The translations under genes and the position numbers were made by a program. Below the pieces are notes generated by a model, which saw only the letters and a program-made list of their open reading frames with translations, did no database searches and was not told the DNA's origin. Shown here piece after piece: positions 32,920 through 41,787 of a DNA stretch of 64,000 nucleotides. Each line of letters starts with the position of its first letter. Within the stretch, counting starts at the first letter, position 1. The stretch is from Rhodoblastus sphagnicola. Lineage in GTDB: Bacteria; Pseudomonadota; Alphaproteobacteria; Rhizobiales; Beijerinckiaceae. The stretch is from positions 43,443 to 107,442 of the forward strand of contig NZ_NHSJ01000126.1 in assembly GCF_002937075.1 (NCBI RefSeq), read 5' to 3'.

Positions 32920-33807
32920 GCGTTTTGCGCGGTGGAAGCAATCATGCGGTTAAGAAAGTATTAATGACGATACGTCAAGTAAAACGGCGGCTGGCAGGAC
33001 AATGAGACGACATTGCCACCGGGACTGTCGGTCGGCAGGTCTTCGCATGACTTCAGGCAACGACCTCCGCGCGCAACAGCCGCCGAGGACTGCTGGCGTT
33101 TTTCCGTGCAAGGGCGGGCAAGGGAACGTGCAAACGAAATGGAGAGGGGCGGCGGGACGTTAGCGGCGCGGCGATCCTGTCGGCGTTGATCGCCTGTCCA
33201 AATCGCTGGAACTGTCCCCAAAAAGTGACGGCCCCGTCGCCTGGGGCGCACGGGGCCTTTTAATTCGCTCTATGGCGAATTCCGATAAAAATCAGAAGGT
33301 TAAGCGGATTTTACCCGCGCATGAACTGTGGTGGATTGTCTGATCTGTTTCTCCCTTCGATTGGCGGCAAATCCCAGACGCCCGCGAAATAGCGCGCGTC
33401 ACGCCCCGTCAAGGGCCAGAGGTCAATTGGCACTGCGGTGGAGTCATGCTCCCGCTCCGTCTTCCCATTCTGCCGACCAGCTACGTGGCGCGGCGCTCCA
33501 GGTCAGAAGGTCGATTCGCAAGAGGTTGCGCGACGTTTTAAGCCCGAAACCCAGCTTGCGGGGAACGATCAGTTTATTGCTCGCCACGTGGGTTCGTAGC
33601 CCTGGGCGTTGGCCTCATCTTGAAAGCGGCTCCGCACGTCTTTCAATCAAGGCTGCAATACATGAATACTGACATCTTTTTTCACGGCGTCAACTGGAAA
33701 ATTGCGTCCGCCCGTTCCTCCTGAAAAATGGGCGATCCCGGTCAACCCGCCATGGAATCGTCATCCAGGCCGGCTTATCCTTGGCTCGAATCAAAGGGAG
33801 AACCGCC
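32920..33807. other. gene-poor region
   Basis: About 890 bases without a convincing gene. Small open frames (32961-33251 minus, 33328-33672 plus) lack start signals and product similarity. It contains the terminator-like hairpin at 33230. Local AT-richness near 32940-32990 and 33280-33310 could hold promoters. An uncharacterised small RNA is possible; I matched nothing to tmRNA, RNase P RNA, SRP RNA or 6S RNA by eye. Confidence 0.4.
33230..33262 (+). terminator. intrinsic terminator-like hairpin
   Basis: Stem GGCCCCGT/ACGGGGCC with a 12-base loop (33238-33249), followed by TTTTAATT; an A-run at 33220-33224 lies on the other side, so it could act in both directions. It is 310 bases after the RatA-like gene with no annotated gene between, which hints at an unrecognised transcript. 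Confidence 0.65.
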
Positions 33808-34809
33808 ATGCGATGGGCGACGAGAGCGTGCCTTTTCCTGCTTGCCCTGCTGGTCGTCCCCCGCGGCGCGATGGCGGAGCCGGCGCGGCGGCTCGATCAC
33901 GTCTTCGTCCTCGTTCTGGAAAACCACGGCTTCGACGACGCCTTCCTGAACGGGCCGACGCCTTTCCTGCGCGAACTCGCGGCGAGCGGCGGGCTGGCGA
34001 CCAATTATTTCGGGGTCGCCCATCCCAGCCTGCCGAACTATCTCGCCCTGATCGGCGGCGACACTTTTGGCGTGCGCGACGACCGTCCCAGCTGTTTCGC
34101 CAGCGATCTAACCCCCGGCGCCGCCTGCAACCGCGTCGAGGGCGAAAGTCTCGTCGGCCAGTTGGCGGCGGCGGGCCTGACTTCCGCGCTTTACGCGGAA
34201 AGCCTGCCGGAGCCGGGCGCGATGGTTACGGCCGCGCCCTCGCGCGCGCAGGCGCTGTATGCGCAAAAGCACAATCCCATCGCCTATTTCGCGGCCCTGG
34301 CGCAAAATTCCGAGGCGCTGGCGCGCGTAAAGCCGCTGGAGGCGCTGGCGCGCGATCTGGAGCAGGGGGCCGCGCCGAATTTCGCGCTGATCGTTCCCAA
34401 CCAGTGCCACGACGGTCACGGTCTGGAAATCTGCCATGATCGCGACCAGTTGGCGCGCGACTATGACGACATGGCGCGCGAGGTTTTCGCAAAAGTTCGG
34501 GCGTCAAGGGCCTGGACGGAGCGGTCCGTCTTCGTCGTGGCCTTCGACGAGGGCGCGCGAACGCTCTATCCGGAGGCGCAGCCGTCGGAGTTCACCCGCG
34601 CTGTCGGCGGCGCCGACAACCATATCGCGACATTCGTCGCCACGCCCTGCGGCAAGCCGATCCAGGAGCCGGCGCGGCGCGATCATTATGCGCTGCTGGC
34701 GACCATCGAGGACGGCTTCGGCTTGCCCCGGTTGCGCAAGGCGGCCGGCGCCCCCGCGATGGACGCGCTGTTCTTTCCGGCCTGCGACGGGTCGAAAGCG
34801 CGAGATTGA
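33808..34809 (+). CDS. secreted phosphoesterase (PF04185-like acid phosphatase/phospholipase C)
   Basis: A 333-residue exported alkaline-phosphatase-superfamily phosphoesterase (phospholipase C/AcpA-like). The signal peptide (MRWATRACLFLLALLVVPRG, then AMAEP) is followed by the metal-binding start DHVFVLVLENHGFDDAFL, then GVAHPSLPNYLALIGGDTFG (the family PSLPNY nucleophile region), VPNQCHDGHG and VFVVAFDEG with the D/E ligands. Two His (HDGHG, GGADNHIATF) complete a plausible two-metal site. AAAGGGAG precedes ATG at 33808. Probably periplasmic or secreted, releasing phosphate. It stands alone; no PHO box was recognised upstream. Confidence 0.83.
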   Translation: MRWATRACLFLLALLVVPRGAMAEPARRLDHVFVLVLENHGFDDAFLNGPTPFLRELAASGGLATNYFGVAHPSLPNYLALIGGDTFGVRDDRPSCFASDLTPGAACNRVEGESLVGQLAAAGLTSALYAESLPEPGAMVTAAPSRAQALYAQKHNPIAYFAALAQNSEALARVKPLEALARDLEQGAAPNFALIVPNQCHDGHGLEICHDRDQLARDYDDMAREVFAKVRASRAWTERSVFVVAFDEGARTLYPEAQPSEFTRAVGGADNHIATFVATPCGKPIQEPARRDHYALLATIEDGFGLPRLRKAAGAPAMDALFFPACDGSKARD

Positions 34810-34959
34810 GCGCGCCGGTTCGGAACGCTGGCGCCGGCGGCTTCGCTCGTCGAAAATGTTCTTCGCTCGGGACCGATGACGAAGCGCGGGAAAAGTCTCG
34901 ATGCGTGATCGGATGGCGCGGGGAGCCTGGCATGGGACTCGCGCCATCTCGCGAAAAGC

Positions 34960-35121
34960 TCAGTTGAGGCCGTTGGAAACCTTGATGAACTTGGCGTTCA
35001 ACTTGGTGCCGACCGTCGTCAGGGTCGCGATGGCCACGACGGAGATGAGCGCGGCGATCAGGCCATATTCAATGGCCGTGGCGCCTGACTCATCTCGAAG
35101 AAAAACTCTGAACACTCGCAT
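34960..35121 (-). CDS. Flp family type IVb pilin
   Basis: A 53-residue Flp/Fap pilin. The N-terminus RVFRVFLRDESGATAIEYGL matches the Flp prepilin pattern: a short basic leader, Gly-Ala cleavage context (SGATAIEYGLI), then the hydrophobic helix (LIAALISVVAIATLTTVG) and a short polar tail. The conserved Glu-Tyr pair after cleavage is present. In relatives this protein forms Tad pili for adhesion; no tad/cpa, rcp or prepilin peptidase genes are in this window, so the gene is an orphan here. It is divergent from modE; the spacer holds a 12-bp palindrome. Confidence 0.85.
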   Translation of the reverse strand: MRVFRVFLRDESGATAIEYGLIAALISVVAIATLTTVGTKLNAKFIKVSNGLN

Positions 35122-35203
35122 GTCTCGCACTTTCAAATTGGCCTCGCGGTCAAAGCCTGTTTCGCTGCGAGTTAAAGTTGTAGCGCCAAAAAGTTTCGCG
35201 CGG

Positions 35204-35215
35204 CTTTACGTAAAG
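35204..35215. promoter_or_regulatory. 12-bp perfect palindrome between flp and modE
   Basis: CTTTACGTAAAG is a perfect palindrome in the divergent spacer between the Flp pilin gene and modE, in an AT-rich stretch. It could be an operator; it does not resemble a ModE box. Confidence 0.35.
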
Positions 35216-35396
35216 TAACAATATTGACCATACGGCCATAGTGGCTCTTAAGTCGGCGTTATGAAAGGAAAAAGTCACCGGAGCGCTTCGCGGCGGGGCG
35301 GGCGCGTATCGCGCCGACAAAGGCGAAGAATTTCTGCGCCAAGCCGGAATCGTGGTAACTCTGACGGCTGGCGCGGACGCGACGGGGCTGGGGCGA

Positions 35397-36185
35397 ATGG
35401 CGGAACACAAGATCGATGCATTGCTGGCGCTGCATGGCGGCGGGCGCTTCCTGGTGGGCCGGGACCGCATAAAACTGCTGGAGAAGGTCGCGGAATTCGG
35501 CAGCATCGCCAAGGCGGCCAAGGCCACGGGCTTCAGCTACAAGACCGCCTGGGATTCGGTCAACGCGGTCAACAACCTGCTGCCGACGCCGGCGTTCCTG
35601 ACCCGGCCGGGCGGGCGCTCGGGCGGCGGCGCCGAGGTCACGCCGGAGGGCCTGCGCCTGATCGCCACCTTCCACAAGCTCGAGGAGAAACTGTCGCGCA
35701 TCTCCAACCTGATTGCTGAAGAGGGGCTGGAGGGCCAGGAGGAGGCGCTGCTGTGGACCGTCGGCGCCCGCGTATCGGCGCGAAACGTGTTCCAGACCGA
35801 AGTGGCGACCATCCGGCGCTGGCCTGTTGATGTCGAGGTCACGCTGACATTCGCGCTCGACCAGCAGATCCACGCCATCGTCACCAATGAGGCGACCGAC
35901 GACCTGCAACTCGCGCCGGGGCGGCGCGCGCTGGCGCTGGTGAAATCCTCCTTCATCAGGCTGGCCGCGCCCGACCGCCCCGAAGGCGCCCGCAATCATT
36001 TCGTCGGCGAAGTCAAGGAGCGCACCGACGCTGAGCGCAACAGCGAGATCCATCTCGACATCGGCCACGGCAAGACCCTTTACGTGGTCACGCCGCGCGA
36101 AACGGTGGAGGCTCTGAAATTGCAGCCCGGCGCCCAGGCCGCGGCCCAGTTCGACGCCAACCATGTGATCCTGGCGGTGAGCTGA
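35397..36185 (+). CDS. modE: ModE-family molybdate-responsive regulator
   Basis: A 262-residue ModE homologue, the same length as E. coli ModE. The N-terminal winged helix has KLLEKVAEFGSIAKAAKATG and SYKTAWDSVNAVNNLLP with GGRSGGGAEVTPEGLRLIAT, matching the ModE DNA-binding domain. Two C-terminal TOBE/Mop domains (SARNVFQTEVATIRRW and RNHFVGEVKERTDAER) bind molybdate. ATG at 35397 gives the canonical length; an upstream GTG at 35352 is possible. Normally controls modABC and molybdoenzymes; none are adjacent, so its targets lie elsewhere. Confidence 0.9.
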   Translation: MAEHKIDALLALHGGGRFLVGRDRIKLLEKVAEFGSIAKAAKATGFSYKTAWDSVNAVNNLLPTPAFLTRPGGRSGGGAEVTPEGLRLIATFHKLEEKLSRISNLIAEEGLEGQEEALLWTVGARVSARNVFQTEVATIRRWPVDVEVTLTFALDQQIHAIVTNEATDDLQLAPGRRALALVKSSFIRLAAPDRPEGARNHFVGEVKERTDAERNSEIHLDIGHGKTLYVVTPRETVEALKLQPGAQAAAQFDANHVILAVS

Positions 36186-36222
36186 ATTTTTCCGCCGCCA
36201 GAGAATATTTACTTCCGTTCGG

Positions 36223-36228
36223 TATAAT
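36223..36228 (+). promoter_or_regulatory. consensus -10 box upstream of the EPS transferase
   Basis: A perfect TATAAT stands 40 bases before the sugar transferase start in an AT-rich gap; no good -35 box lies 17 bases upstream, so this may be an activator-dependent or chance site. Confidence 0.3.
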
Positions 36229-36268
36229 CAAGGTCGGCGCCGGCGGCTGACGCGGCGCTGCTTGCTGG

Positions 36269-37846
36269 ATGGCGCGTATGAGTTTGCCGCACCCCTCCTT
36301 TCCCGACCCCGACTTCGACCTGAACCGCGCCCGCGCGCCGCAGGCCAAGCCGGACTTCTATTTCGCCGACATGCGCGCCCTGGCGCGCCGGGTCGCCGCC
36401 GAAGCCGCGCGGGATATCGACGTTCCGCCGCCGGCGCGGGCCGTGTCGCAACCGGCGATCATCGGCGCGGCGCTGCTGTTCGACCTCGGCGCTTTCCTGG
36501 CGTCCGGCATTCTGTCGCACATGCGCGCGCTCGGCGGCGCAGCGCCGGACCTGAAATTCCTGATATGGGGCCTGTTTCTGGCGACGGCGGTCGGGATGTT
36601 CACGTTGCAGGCGCGCTGGACCTACACCATCCGCGCGCTGGCCGATTTCCCCCGCCAGACCCTGAACCTGATGCTGGCTTTCGCGCTGGCCATCGCCATC
36701 TGGGACGCCGATTGTGTGCTCGCCGGCTTCGAACAGACCGCCTTTCTGCGGCAATGGAGTCTTGATTGGTTCGCCTGGGGCGTCGGCGCCACGGTTTTGT
36801 CGCGCGCCCTGCTGGCGCTGGCGATCGGCGCCTGGACGCGGCAAGGCGCGCTCGCCCGCCGCACCGTGATCGTCGGCGGCGGCGAACAGGCGCTCGAAAC
36901 CATCCGCCGCCTCGAAGCCTCCGGCAAGGGCGCGCTCGAAATCCTGGGCGTGTTCGACGACCGTGACCGCACCCGCCTGCCGGACGGCCTCGGCCGCTAC
37001 CGCCTGCTCGGCGCCTTCGACGATCTCGAAAAATTCTGCCGCAATCAGAAGGTGGACCTTCTCATCATCGCCTTTCCGCTGACGGCGGAGAAACGAATCC
37101 TGCACGTCTTGCAAAAACTGTGGGCGCTGCCGGTTGACGTGCGTATTTCCGCGCTGGGCGGCAAGCTGCGCCTGCGCGACCGCGCCTATAATTTCATCGG
37201 CGACGTCCCGTTCCTTCCGGCCTTCGACAAGCCGATGAAGGATTGGGAAGTCGCGCTCAAGGCGATATTCGACCGCTGCGTGGCCCTGCTCGCCATCGTC
37301 GTGCTGTCGCCGCTGTTGGCGCTGCTGGCGCTGGGCGTCAAACTGTCGTCGCCCGGCCCGATCCTGTTCGTGCAAAAACGCTACGGGTTCAACAACGAGG
37401 AATTCGGCGTCTACAAATTCCGCTCGATGTATACAGACCAATGCGATCACGCCGCCGCGAAACAGGTCACGCGCGGCGACCCGCGCGTGACCCCGTTCGG
37501 GGCCTTCATCCGCCGCGCGTCGCTCGACGAACTGCCGCAACTGTTCAACGTGCTGCGCGGCGACCTGTCGCTGGTCGGCCCGCGCCCGCACGCGCTGAAA
37601 AGCGCGGCCGCCGGACGCGCCTACGAGGCGGTGGTGGTGAACTATTTCGCCCGCCACCGCGTAAAGCCGGGCATCACCGGCTGGGCGCAGATCAACGGGT
37701 GGCGTGGCGAGACCGACACCGAGGAAAAGATCGAACAGCGCGTCGCCCACGACCTGCATTATATCGAGCATTGGTCGGTCTGGCTGGACATCGGGATTCT
37801 TCTCAAGACGCCCATCGCCGTGCTGTGGGGCAAGAACGCGTTCTGA
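36269..37846 (+). CDS. polyprenyl-phosphate sugar-1-phosphate transferase (EPS initiation)
   Basis: An exopolysaccharide biosynthesis polyprenyl glycosylphosphotransferase of the WcaJ/PssA type (525 residues). It transfers a hexose-1-phosphate to undecaprenyl phosphate at the inner membrane to start EPS synthesis. The N-terminal part has about four helices (residues 60-200) and a CoA-binding-like Rossmann segment (TVIVGGGEQALETIRRLEAS). After another helix, the C-terminal bacterial sugar transferase domain carries LFVQKRYGFNNEEFGVYKFR, FIRRASLDELPQLFNVLRGD, SLVGPRPHA and VKPGITGWAQINGWRGET. Start at 36269 or 36278. ExoR (45914) could control its pathway. Confidence 0.93.
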   Translation: MARMSLPHPSFPDPDFDLNRARAPQAKPDFYFADMRALARRVAAEAARDIDVPPPARAVSQPAIIGAALLFDLGAFLASGILSHMRALGGAAPDLKFLIWGLFLATAVGMFTLQARWTYTIRALADFPRQTLNLMLAFALAIAIWDADCVLAGFEQTAFLRQWSLDWFAWGVGATVLSRALLALAIGAWTRQGALARRTVIVGGGEQALETIRRLEASGKGALEILGVFDDRDRTRLPDGLGRYRLLGAFDDLEKFCRNQKVDLLIIAFPLTAEKRILHVLQKLWALPVDVRISALGGKLRLRDRAYNFIGDVPFLPAFDKPMKDWEVALKAIFDRCVALLAIVVLSPLLALLALGVKLSSPGPILFVQKRYGFNNEEFGVYKFRSMYTDQCDHAAAKQVTRGDPRVTPFGAFIRRASLDELPQLFNVLRGDLSLVGPRPHALKSAAAGRAYEAVVVNYFARHRVKPGITGWAQINGWRGETDTEEKIEQRVAHDLHYIEHWSVWLDIGILLKTPIAVLWGKNAF

Positions 37847-37895
37847 AACGGATCCAAGCTCCACCTCCTCGCAAGCCGGAACTCTCTCCCTCTCC

Positions 37896-39185
37896 TCACG
37901 GCGCCGGCGAAATCAGCGCCCCCGTCGTGGCGATATAGGGATAGCGGCAGTGGCCGAAATCCACTGTCTCCCGCGAAACCGCGTAAACCTGCCGCAGCAA
38001 CGCCCGCAAATTGCCGCTCACCATGGTTTCCGACAGTGCGTGGCGGATCTCGCCATCCTCGATATAGAACGAGTTCTTGGCCACGCCGGCGAAATCGAGC
38101 GCGCTGTTGGGAACGCCGCCGGAAAAGCGCGACAGCAGGACGCCGCGCTTCACGCCCCCGACGATCTCGGCCAAAGGCGTATCGCCGGCCGGAACGACGA
38201 AATTTTGCGCGCCCGCCGTCTGGGCGCGGCCGAGTTTTCGCGCCATGAAGAAATCGACCAGAAAATCGTCGAGCACCCCGTCCTTGATCACATCGAGGTC
38301 GCGCGTCGGCACGCCATAGGCGTCGAAATCGGCGCCGCCCGCAAACGCGCGCGGGCGGTTGAGCAGCGAAAAGCACGGGCTGGCGATAAGCTCGCCCTGG
38401 CGGTCCTTGAACGGCGATGTGCCCGCGAACAGGGCATGGCCCGAGAGCGCTCCCGCCAGCGGGCCGATCACGGTATCCGCGCTGTCGGGCGTAAAAATCA
38501 CGTCGCCAAGGAATTTTTCCGGCGCGGGTTTCGAGTGCAGCGACCGCACCGCTTCGTCGAGCAAACGGCGCAGCGTTTCCGCCGCCAGCAGGTCGGCGCG
38601 CGGCGCGAAACTTTGCCAGCCGGTGTGGTTGAACGAGGTGGACCGACCGCCGTCTCGCGCGGAAAACATCAAGCCGAAGGCATAGGCCCCGCGCCGACTG
38701 TGTTGGCGCAGGCCGCGCGAATTGGCGAAGCCGGTTTCTGTGTCGTTGAAGGCGGAAATCACGCCATCGGTCATGATTTTCGGATAGTCCCGCGCCAGCG
38801 CCGCGCCAAAATCCGTCATCGCCGCCGCCATGGCCGCGCGGTCCGGCCGCTCCGGCCCGTGGCGGGTCGCAACCGCCTCGACCCCCTCGGCGACGCCATT
38901 GGCGTCGTCGGGAACGCCGGCTTGCGCCGCGATGAGGGCGCCGGCGACCGCCTCCGCCAAATCCTCGTCGCGCCCCCCGGTGATGCTTGCCGCGCCGCGC
39001 TTGCCATCGCGGAAAACGGTCAGGTCGATGCGCAAACTGTCCACGCTGCGCGCCAGACTGGCGCGGCGGCTGGAATAATCGATCTCGAAATAGGCCGAGC
39101 GCGCCGCCGTGGCCTGCGCCTCGTCCGCCCCCGCCTTGCGCGCCAACGCCACGGCCTGTTCGGCCAGATCCAGCGGCGCGCTCAT
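37896..39185 (-). CDS. pmbA: PmbA/TldE-like metalloprotease partner subunit
   Basis: The 429-residue PmbA/TldE member of the TldD/TldE pair, which together form a heterodimeric protease for unfolded peptides and RiPP precursors. It starts SAPLDLAEQAVALARKAGAD and has the family blocks GLMFSARDGGRSTSFNHTGW, DFDAYGVPTRDLDVIKDGVL and GGVPNSALDFAGVAKNSFYI. It lacks the HExxxH zinc motif, as expected for the TldE side. The start overlaps the tldD-like stop by four bases (39182-39185). Confidence 0.9.
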   Translation of the reverse strand: MSAPLDLAEQAVALARKAGADEAQATAARSAYFEIDYSSRRASLARSVDSLRIDLTVFRDGKRGAASITGGRDEDLAEAVAGALIAAQAGVPDDANGVAEGVEAVATRHGPERPDRAAMAAAMTDFGAALARDYPKIMTDGVISAFNDTETGFANSRGLRQHSRRGAYAFGLMFSARDGGRSTSFNHTGWQSFAPRADLLAAETLRRLLDEAVRSLHSKPAPEKFLGDVIFTPDSADTVIGPLAGALSGHALFAGTSPFKDRQGELIASPCFSLLNRPRAFAGGADFDAYGVPTRDLDVIKDGVLDDFLVDFFMARKLGRAQTAGAQNFVVPAGDTPLAEIVGGVKRGVLLSRFSGGVPNSALDFAGVAKNSFYIEDGEIRHALSETMVSGNLRALLRQVYAVSRETVDFGHCRYPYIATTGALISPAP

Positions 39186-40558
39186 GACCGTCCCCCCACA
39201 TTGATGCGGCATTTGATCGCCGGTCCGCCCATGCCGACCGTGATCGGCTGCTTCTTGCCGCACCAGCCCGAGGGCGACCACGACAGCGTGTCGCCGACAT
39301 GGGTGACGCTCTGAAGCATGTCGAAGGCGACGCCTGAAATCGTGGTGTCGCGGAGCGCGCGCCCGAGCTTGCCGTCCCGGATTTCGCGGCCGCAATTGAC
39401 GCCGAACATGAATTCGCCGGTGAGGTCGGCCTGCCCGTTGGTGGCGCGGCGGAAGTAATAGCCATGCTCGACAGCGCCGATCATGTCGTCGAGCCGGTCG
39501 TCGCCGGGCAGGATGCAGGTGTTGCGCATGCGGATGATCGGCTCGTCGGAAAAAGCGAAGGCGCGGGCGTTGCCGGCGGGCGCGGCGCCCAGGCGTTGCG
39601 CGGTGTCGCGATTGTGCAGGAAGTTTTTCAACACCCCCTTGTCGATGAGCAGGACATCCTCGCAGGACGCGCCCTCGTCATCGACATGGATGGCGAAGCT
39701 AGATCGGCCGTCCGGCCCGCGTCCGGAAAAATCCCCGAGCGTGATCTTCTCGCTGGCGACCTTTTCGCCGAGCCGGTCGCCCGCCACCGAGCCGGCCAGC
39801 ACCAGATCGGCCTCGCAGGTGTGGCCAACCGCCTCATGGGCGAGAATGCCGGCGACATTGGAGTCTAGCACGACGTCATGCGGCCCGGCTTCGCAGAACG
39901 CCCCCTCGGCCTTTTGCCGCAGGTCGGCGTAAAGCGCGTCGATGCGCGCGAGCAGGGCGTCGGTGTCGTGGAGATGATCCTCGATTTCGCCGAAGCCGCC
40001 GAGCGAATCGTAAAGGTCGACAATGCCGTCGCTGGCTTCCAGCGCCAGGCTGATGTTGAAGATCACCTGGGGCGCGGCGGAAAAGGTTTTGGCGCCGCCG
40101 GAGGTCGCCAGCGCCTTTTCGCTGCAAAACGCGGTCAGGTTGAGATCGCGGCTGACGAGATCGGGATATTTTGTGGCGATGGCCGCGTCGAGCGCGCGGA
40201 ACAGGTCGATCCGCTCGGCGGCGGTGAATTTGGCGCGCCCGGCGCGGCGATGATCGAAGGAACCGCATCCCGGCGCGACCGGCGCCAGCGGCGACGCCTT
40301 GGCGCGGGGCGCCAGTTCGGCGTTTTCGGCGGCCAGCGCCAGCGCCCGGTCGATCGCATCGACAGGCCCGTCGGGCAGGGCGGCGAAGCCGAACGCGCCC
40401 TTGCTGAAAACCCGCGCCGAAACCCCGCTGGCGCGCGCGCTCTGGTTGGCGAGCAGCACGCCCTTGCGCATGGTCATGGCCAAGGTTTCGTTGGCGTGCC
40501 AGCGCAGCACGACCTCCGCGTTGGAGGCTTGCGCCTTGGCGGCGAGTTGGTGAAGCAT
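39182..40558 (-). CDS. tldD: TldD-like zinc metalloprotease subunit
   Basis: The catalytic TldD subunit, 458 residues. The zinc-binding HEAVGH lies at 241-246 in NVAGILAHEAVGHTCEADLV, followed by GDFSGRGPDGRSSFAIHVDD, RMRNTCILPGDDRLDDMIGA and NGQADLTGEFMFGVNCGREI. ATG at 40558 has AAAGG just upstream; the open frame continues to 40645 without family similarity. It is followed by pmbA with a 4-base overlap. In other bacteria TldD/E degrades unfolded peptides and processes antitoxin CcdA or microcin B17; no such substrate gene is nearby. Confidence 0.93.
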   Translation of the reverse strand: MLHQLAAKAQASNAEVVLRWHANETLAMTMRKGVLLANQSARASGVSARVFSKGAFGFAALPDGPVDAIDRALALAAENAELAPRAKASPLAPVAPGCGSFDHRRAGRAKFTAAERIDLFRALDAAIATKYPDLVSRDLNLTAFCSEKALATSGGAKTFSAAPQVIFNISLALEASDGIVDLYDSLGGFGEIEDHLHDTDALLARIDALYADLRQKAEGAFCEAGPHDVVLDSNVAGILAHEAVGHTCEADLVLAGSVAGDRLGEKVASEKITLGDFSGRGPDGRSSFAIHVDDEGASCEDVLLIDKGVLKNFLHNRDTAQRLGAAPAGNARAFAFSDEPIIRMRNTCILPGDDRLDDMIGAVEHGYYFRRATNGQADLTGEFMFGVNCGREIRDGKLGRALRDTTISGVAFDMLQSVTHVGDTLSWSPSGWCGKKQPITVGMGGPAIKCRINVGGRS

Positions 40559-40668
40559 CGAGAACCTTTGCTGCTGGACCGCGCTCGGGCGGTGAGCCTC
40601 GACAGGGCGATCGTATGAATCTTTCGCGAACACGCCGATCGGCAAGTCAATCGGATTGACGCGTTGGC

Positions 40669-41607
40669 ATGGTACAGGCGAAAGTCGACGCGATGAAGTT
40701 GGGTTCGGGTTCCGTGCGTCGTTATCTCAAACAAGTTCAGCTTGGAATTTTCGCTTTGGCGGCGCTGGTGGCGGCGGCGGCCGGAGTCGTCATGCTGTCG
40801 CCGAAGCCGCAGGCGCAATCCCAACCGGCGCCGCAAGCGCAACCGGAGCAAGCGCCCGCGCAACCCGCCTCGCCGCCGCTCGCGGTCAAGCCGGTGACCA
40901 CGCAGCCGATCGCGCCGGAGGCCCAAACCTTCGTCCCGCCGGACCCGGAGCTGGAATCCGCCTGGGCGGACAAATTGCGGGAAGCGCCGGATTATCGCGC
41001 CTTCTTCAACCGCATGCGCGCGGACTTCCCCGCCGAATGGACGCAAAGCCTGCGCGATGCTTCGGCCGAGGGCGGTTTGCGCAAGCCGGAGGGCGTCGAT
41101 CTGCTGATGAGCCTCGCCGTTCAGGCGGCGCGCGCCAAGAGCGGGCTGCTGGCGGCGCGGGCGGGCGGCCCGGCGCTTGACCGGCTGTTCGCCGGGCAAC
41201 GCGCGGTGGCGCGGCAACTGGCGACCTCCGATTCGGCCTTGTGCCTCGATTTTCTCAATGGCGCGGCGGCGCAACGCTTCACCCTGTTCGCGGCGACCCA
41301 CCGCGCGCTCATGGCCGGCCAGGCGCTCGCCGGGCTCGACGCCATCGGCGATGGCGCCAAGGCCAGGATCCAGCGCGAGACGCCGACACAGGCCGATTTC
41401 GACCAGCTTGAAAAGGCGTTGCGCGAGAAAGGCCTGCCATCGGAGGCGATCGCGCTGTTGCTCGACGGCAAGCAACCGGCGACGCCCATTCCCGACGATA
41501 AGGCCTGCAACAACGGCGTCGTCTATCTCGAAACCCTGGCGCGCCTCGACGAACCCGCGCGGATGCGGCTGTACGCGCTGGCGGTGACGTTGATGGCGCA
41601 CGATTAG
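40669..41607 (+). CDS. membrane-anchored hypothetical protein
   Basis: A 312-residue protein of unknown function. A basic N-terminus and one transmembrane helix (residues 25-44, LGIFALAALVAAAAGVVMLS) are followed by a Gln/Pro/Ala-rich linker (about 47-85) and a mostly helical C-terminal domain (residues 90-312) with a single CLDFLNGAAAQRF block and a Cys near the end (DKACNNGVVYLETL). The likely topology is N-in with the helical domain in the periplasm. Starts at 40669 or 40693. It is divergent from tldD. Confidence 0.65.
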   Translation: MVQAKVDAMKLGSGSVRRYLKQVQLGIFALAALVAAAAGVVMLSPKPQAQSQPAPQAQPEQAPAQPASPPLAVKPVTTQPIAPEAQTFVPPDPELESAWADKLREAPDYRAFFNRMRADFPAEWTQSLRDASAEGGLRKPEGVDLLMSLAVQAARAKSGLLAARAGGPALDRLFAGQRAVARQLATSDSALCLDFLNGAAAQRFTLFAATHRALMAGQALAGLDAIGDGAKARIQRETPTQADFDQLEKALREKGLPSEAIALLLDGKQPATPIPDDKACNNGVVYLETLARLDEPARMRLYALAVTLMAHD

Positions 41608-41673
41608 GCGACGAAGCGAAATAACCGCTTCAATTCCGGCGCCAGATAAGCACCAGGACTCGCTGGCGCGCTT

Positions 41674-41725
41674 CCCTTCTCCCCTTGCGGGAGAAGGTGG
41701 CCCCGAAGGGGCCGGATGAGGGGTT
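41674..41725 (+). repeat. REP-type palindromic element (simple form)
   Basis: CCTTCTCCCCTTGCGGGAGA followed by AGGTGGCCCCGAAGGGGCCG and GATGAGGGG: two adjacent hairpins. An almost identical copy in inverted orientation lies at 62183-62233, and an expanded form at 62022-62150. It sits between the hypothetical gene and yidD. Confidence 0.85.
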
Positions 41726-41787
41726 CGTCCCCGGATTTCAAACGGATATGCGGCGGTTGGCGCGCTTATCTTGCCACGTCGCCTTAG

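Noticed and set aside
33328..33672. 114-codon plus-strand frame in the gene-poor region
   Set aside because: No ribosome-binding site, odd Arg/Ser-rich product, no family.
39182..40558. TldD/TldE as part of a peptide natural-product cluster
   Set aside because: No precursor peptide or RiPP enzyme gene is adjacent; the pair looks like the housekeeping one.
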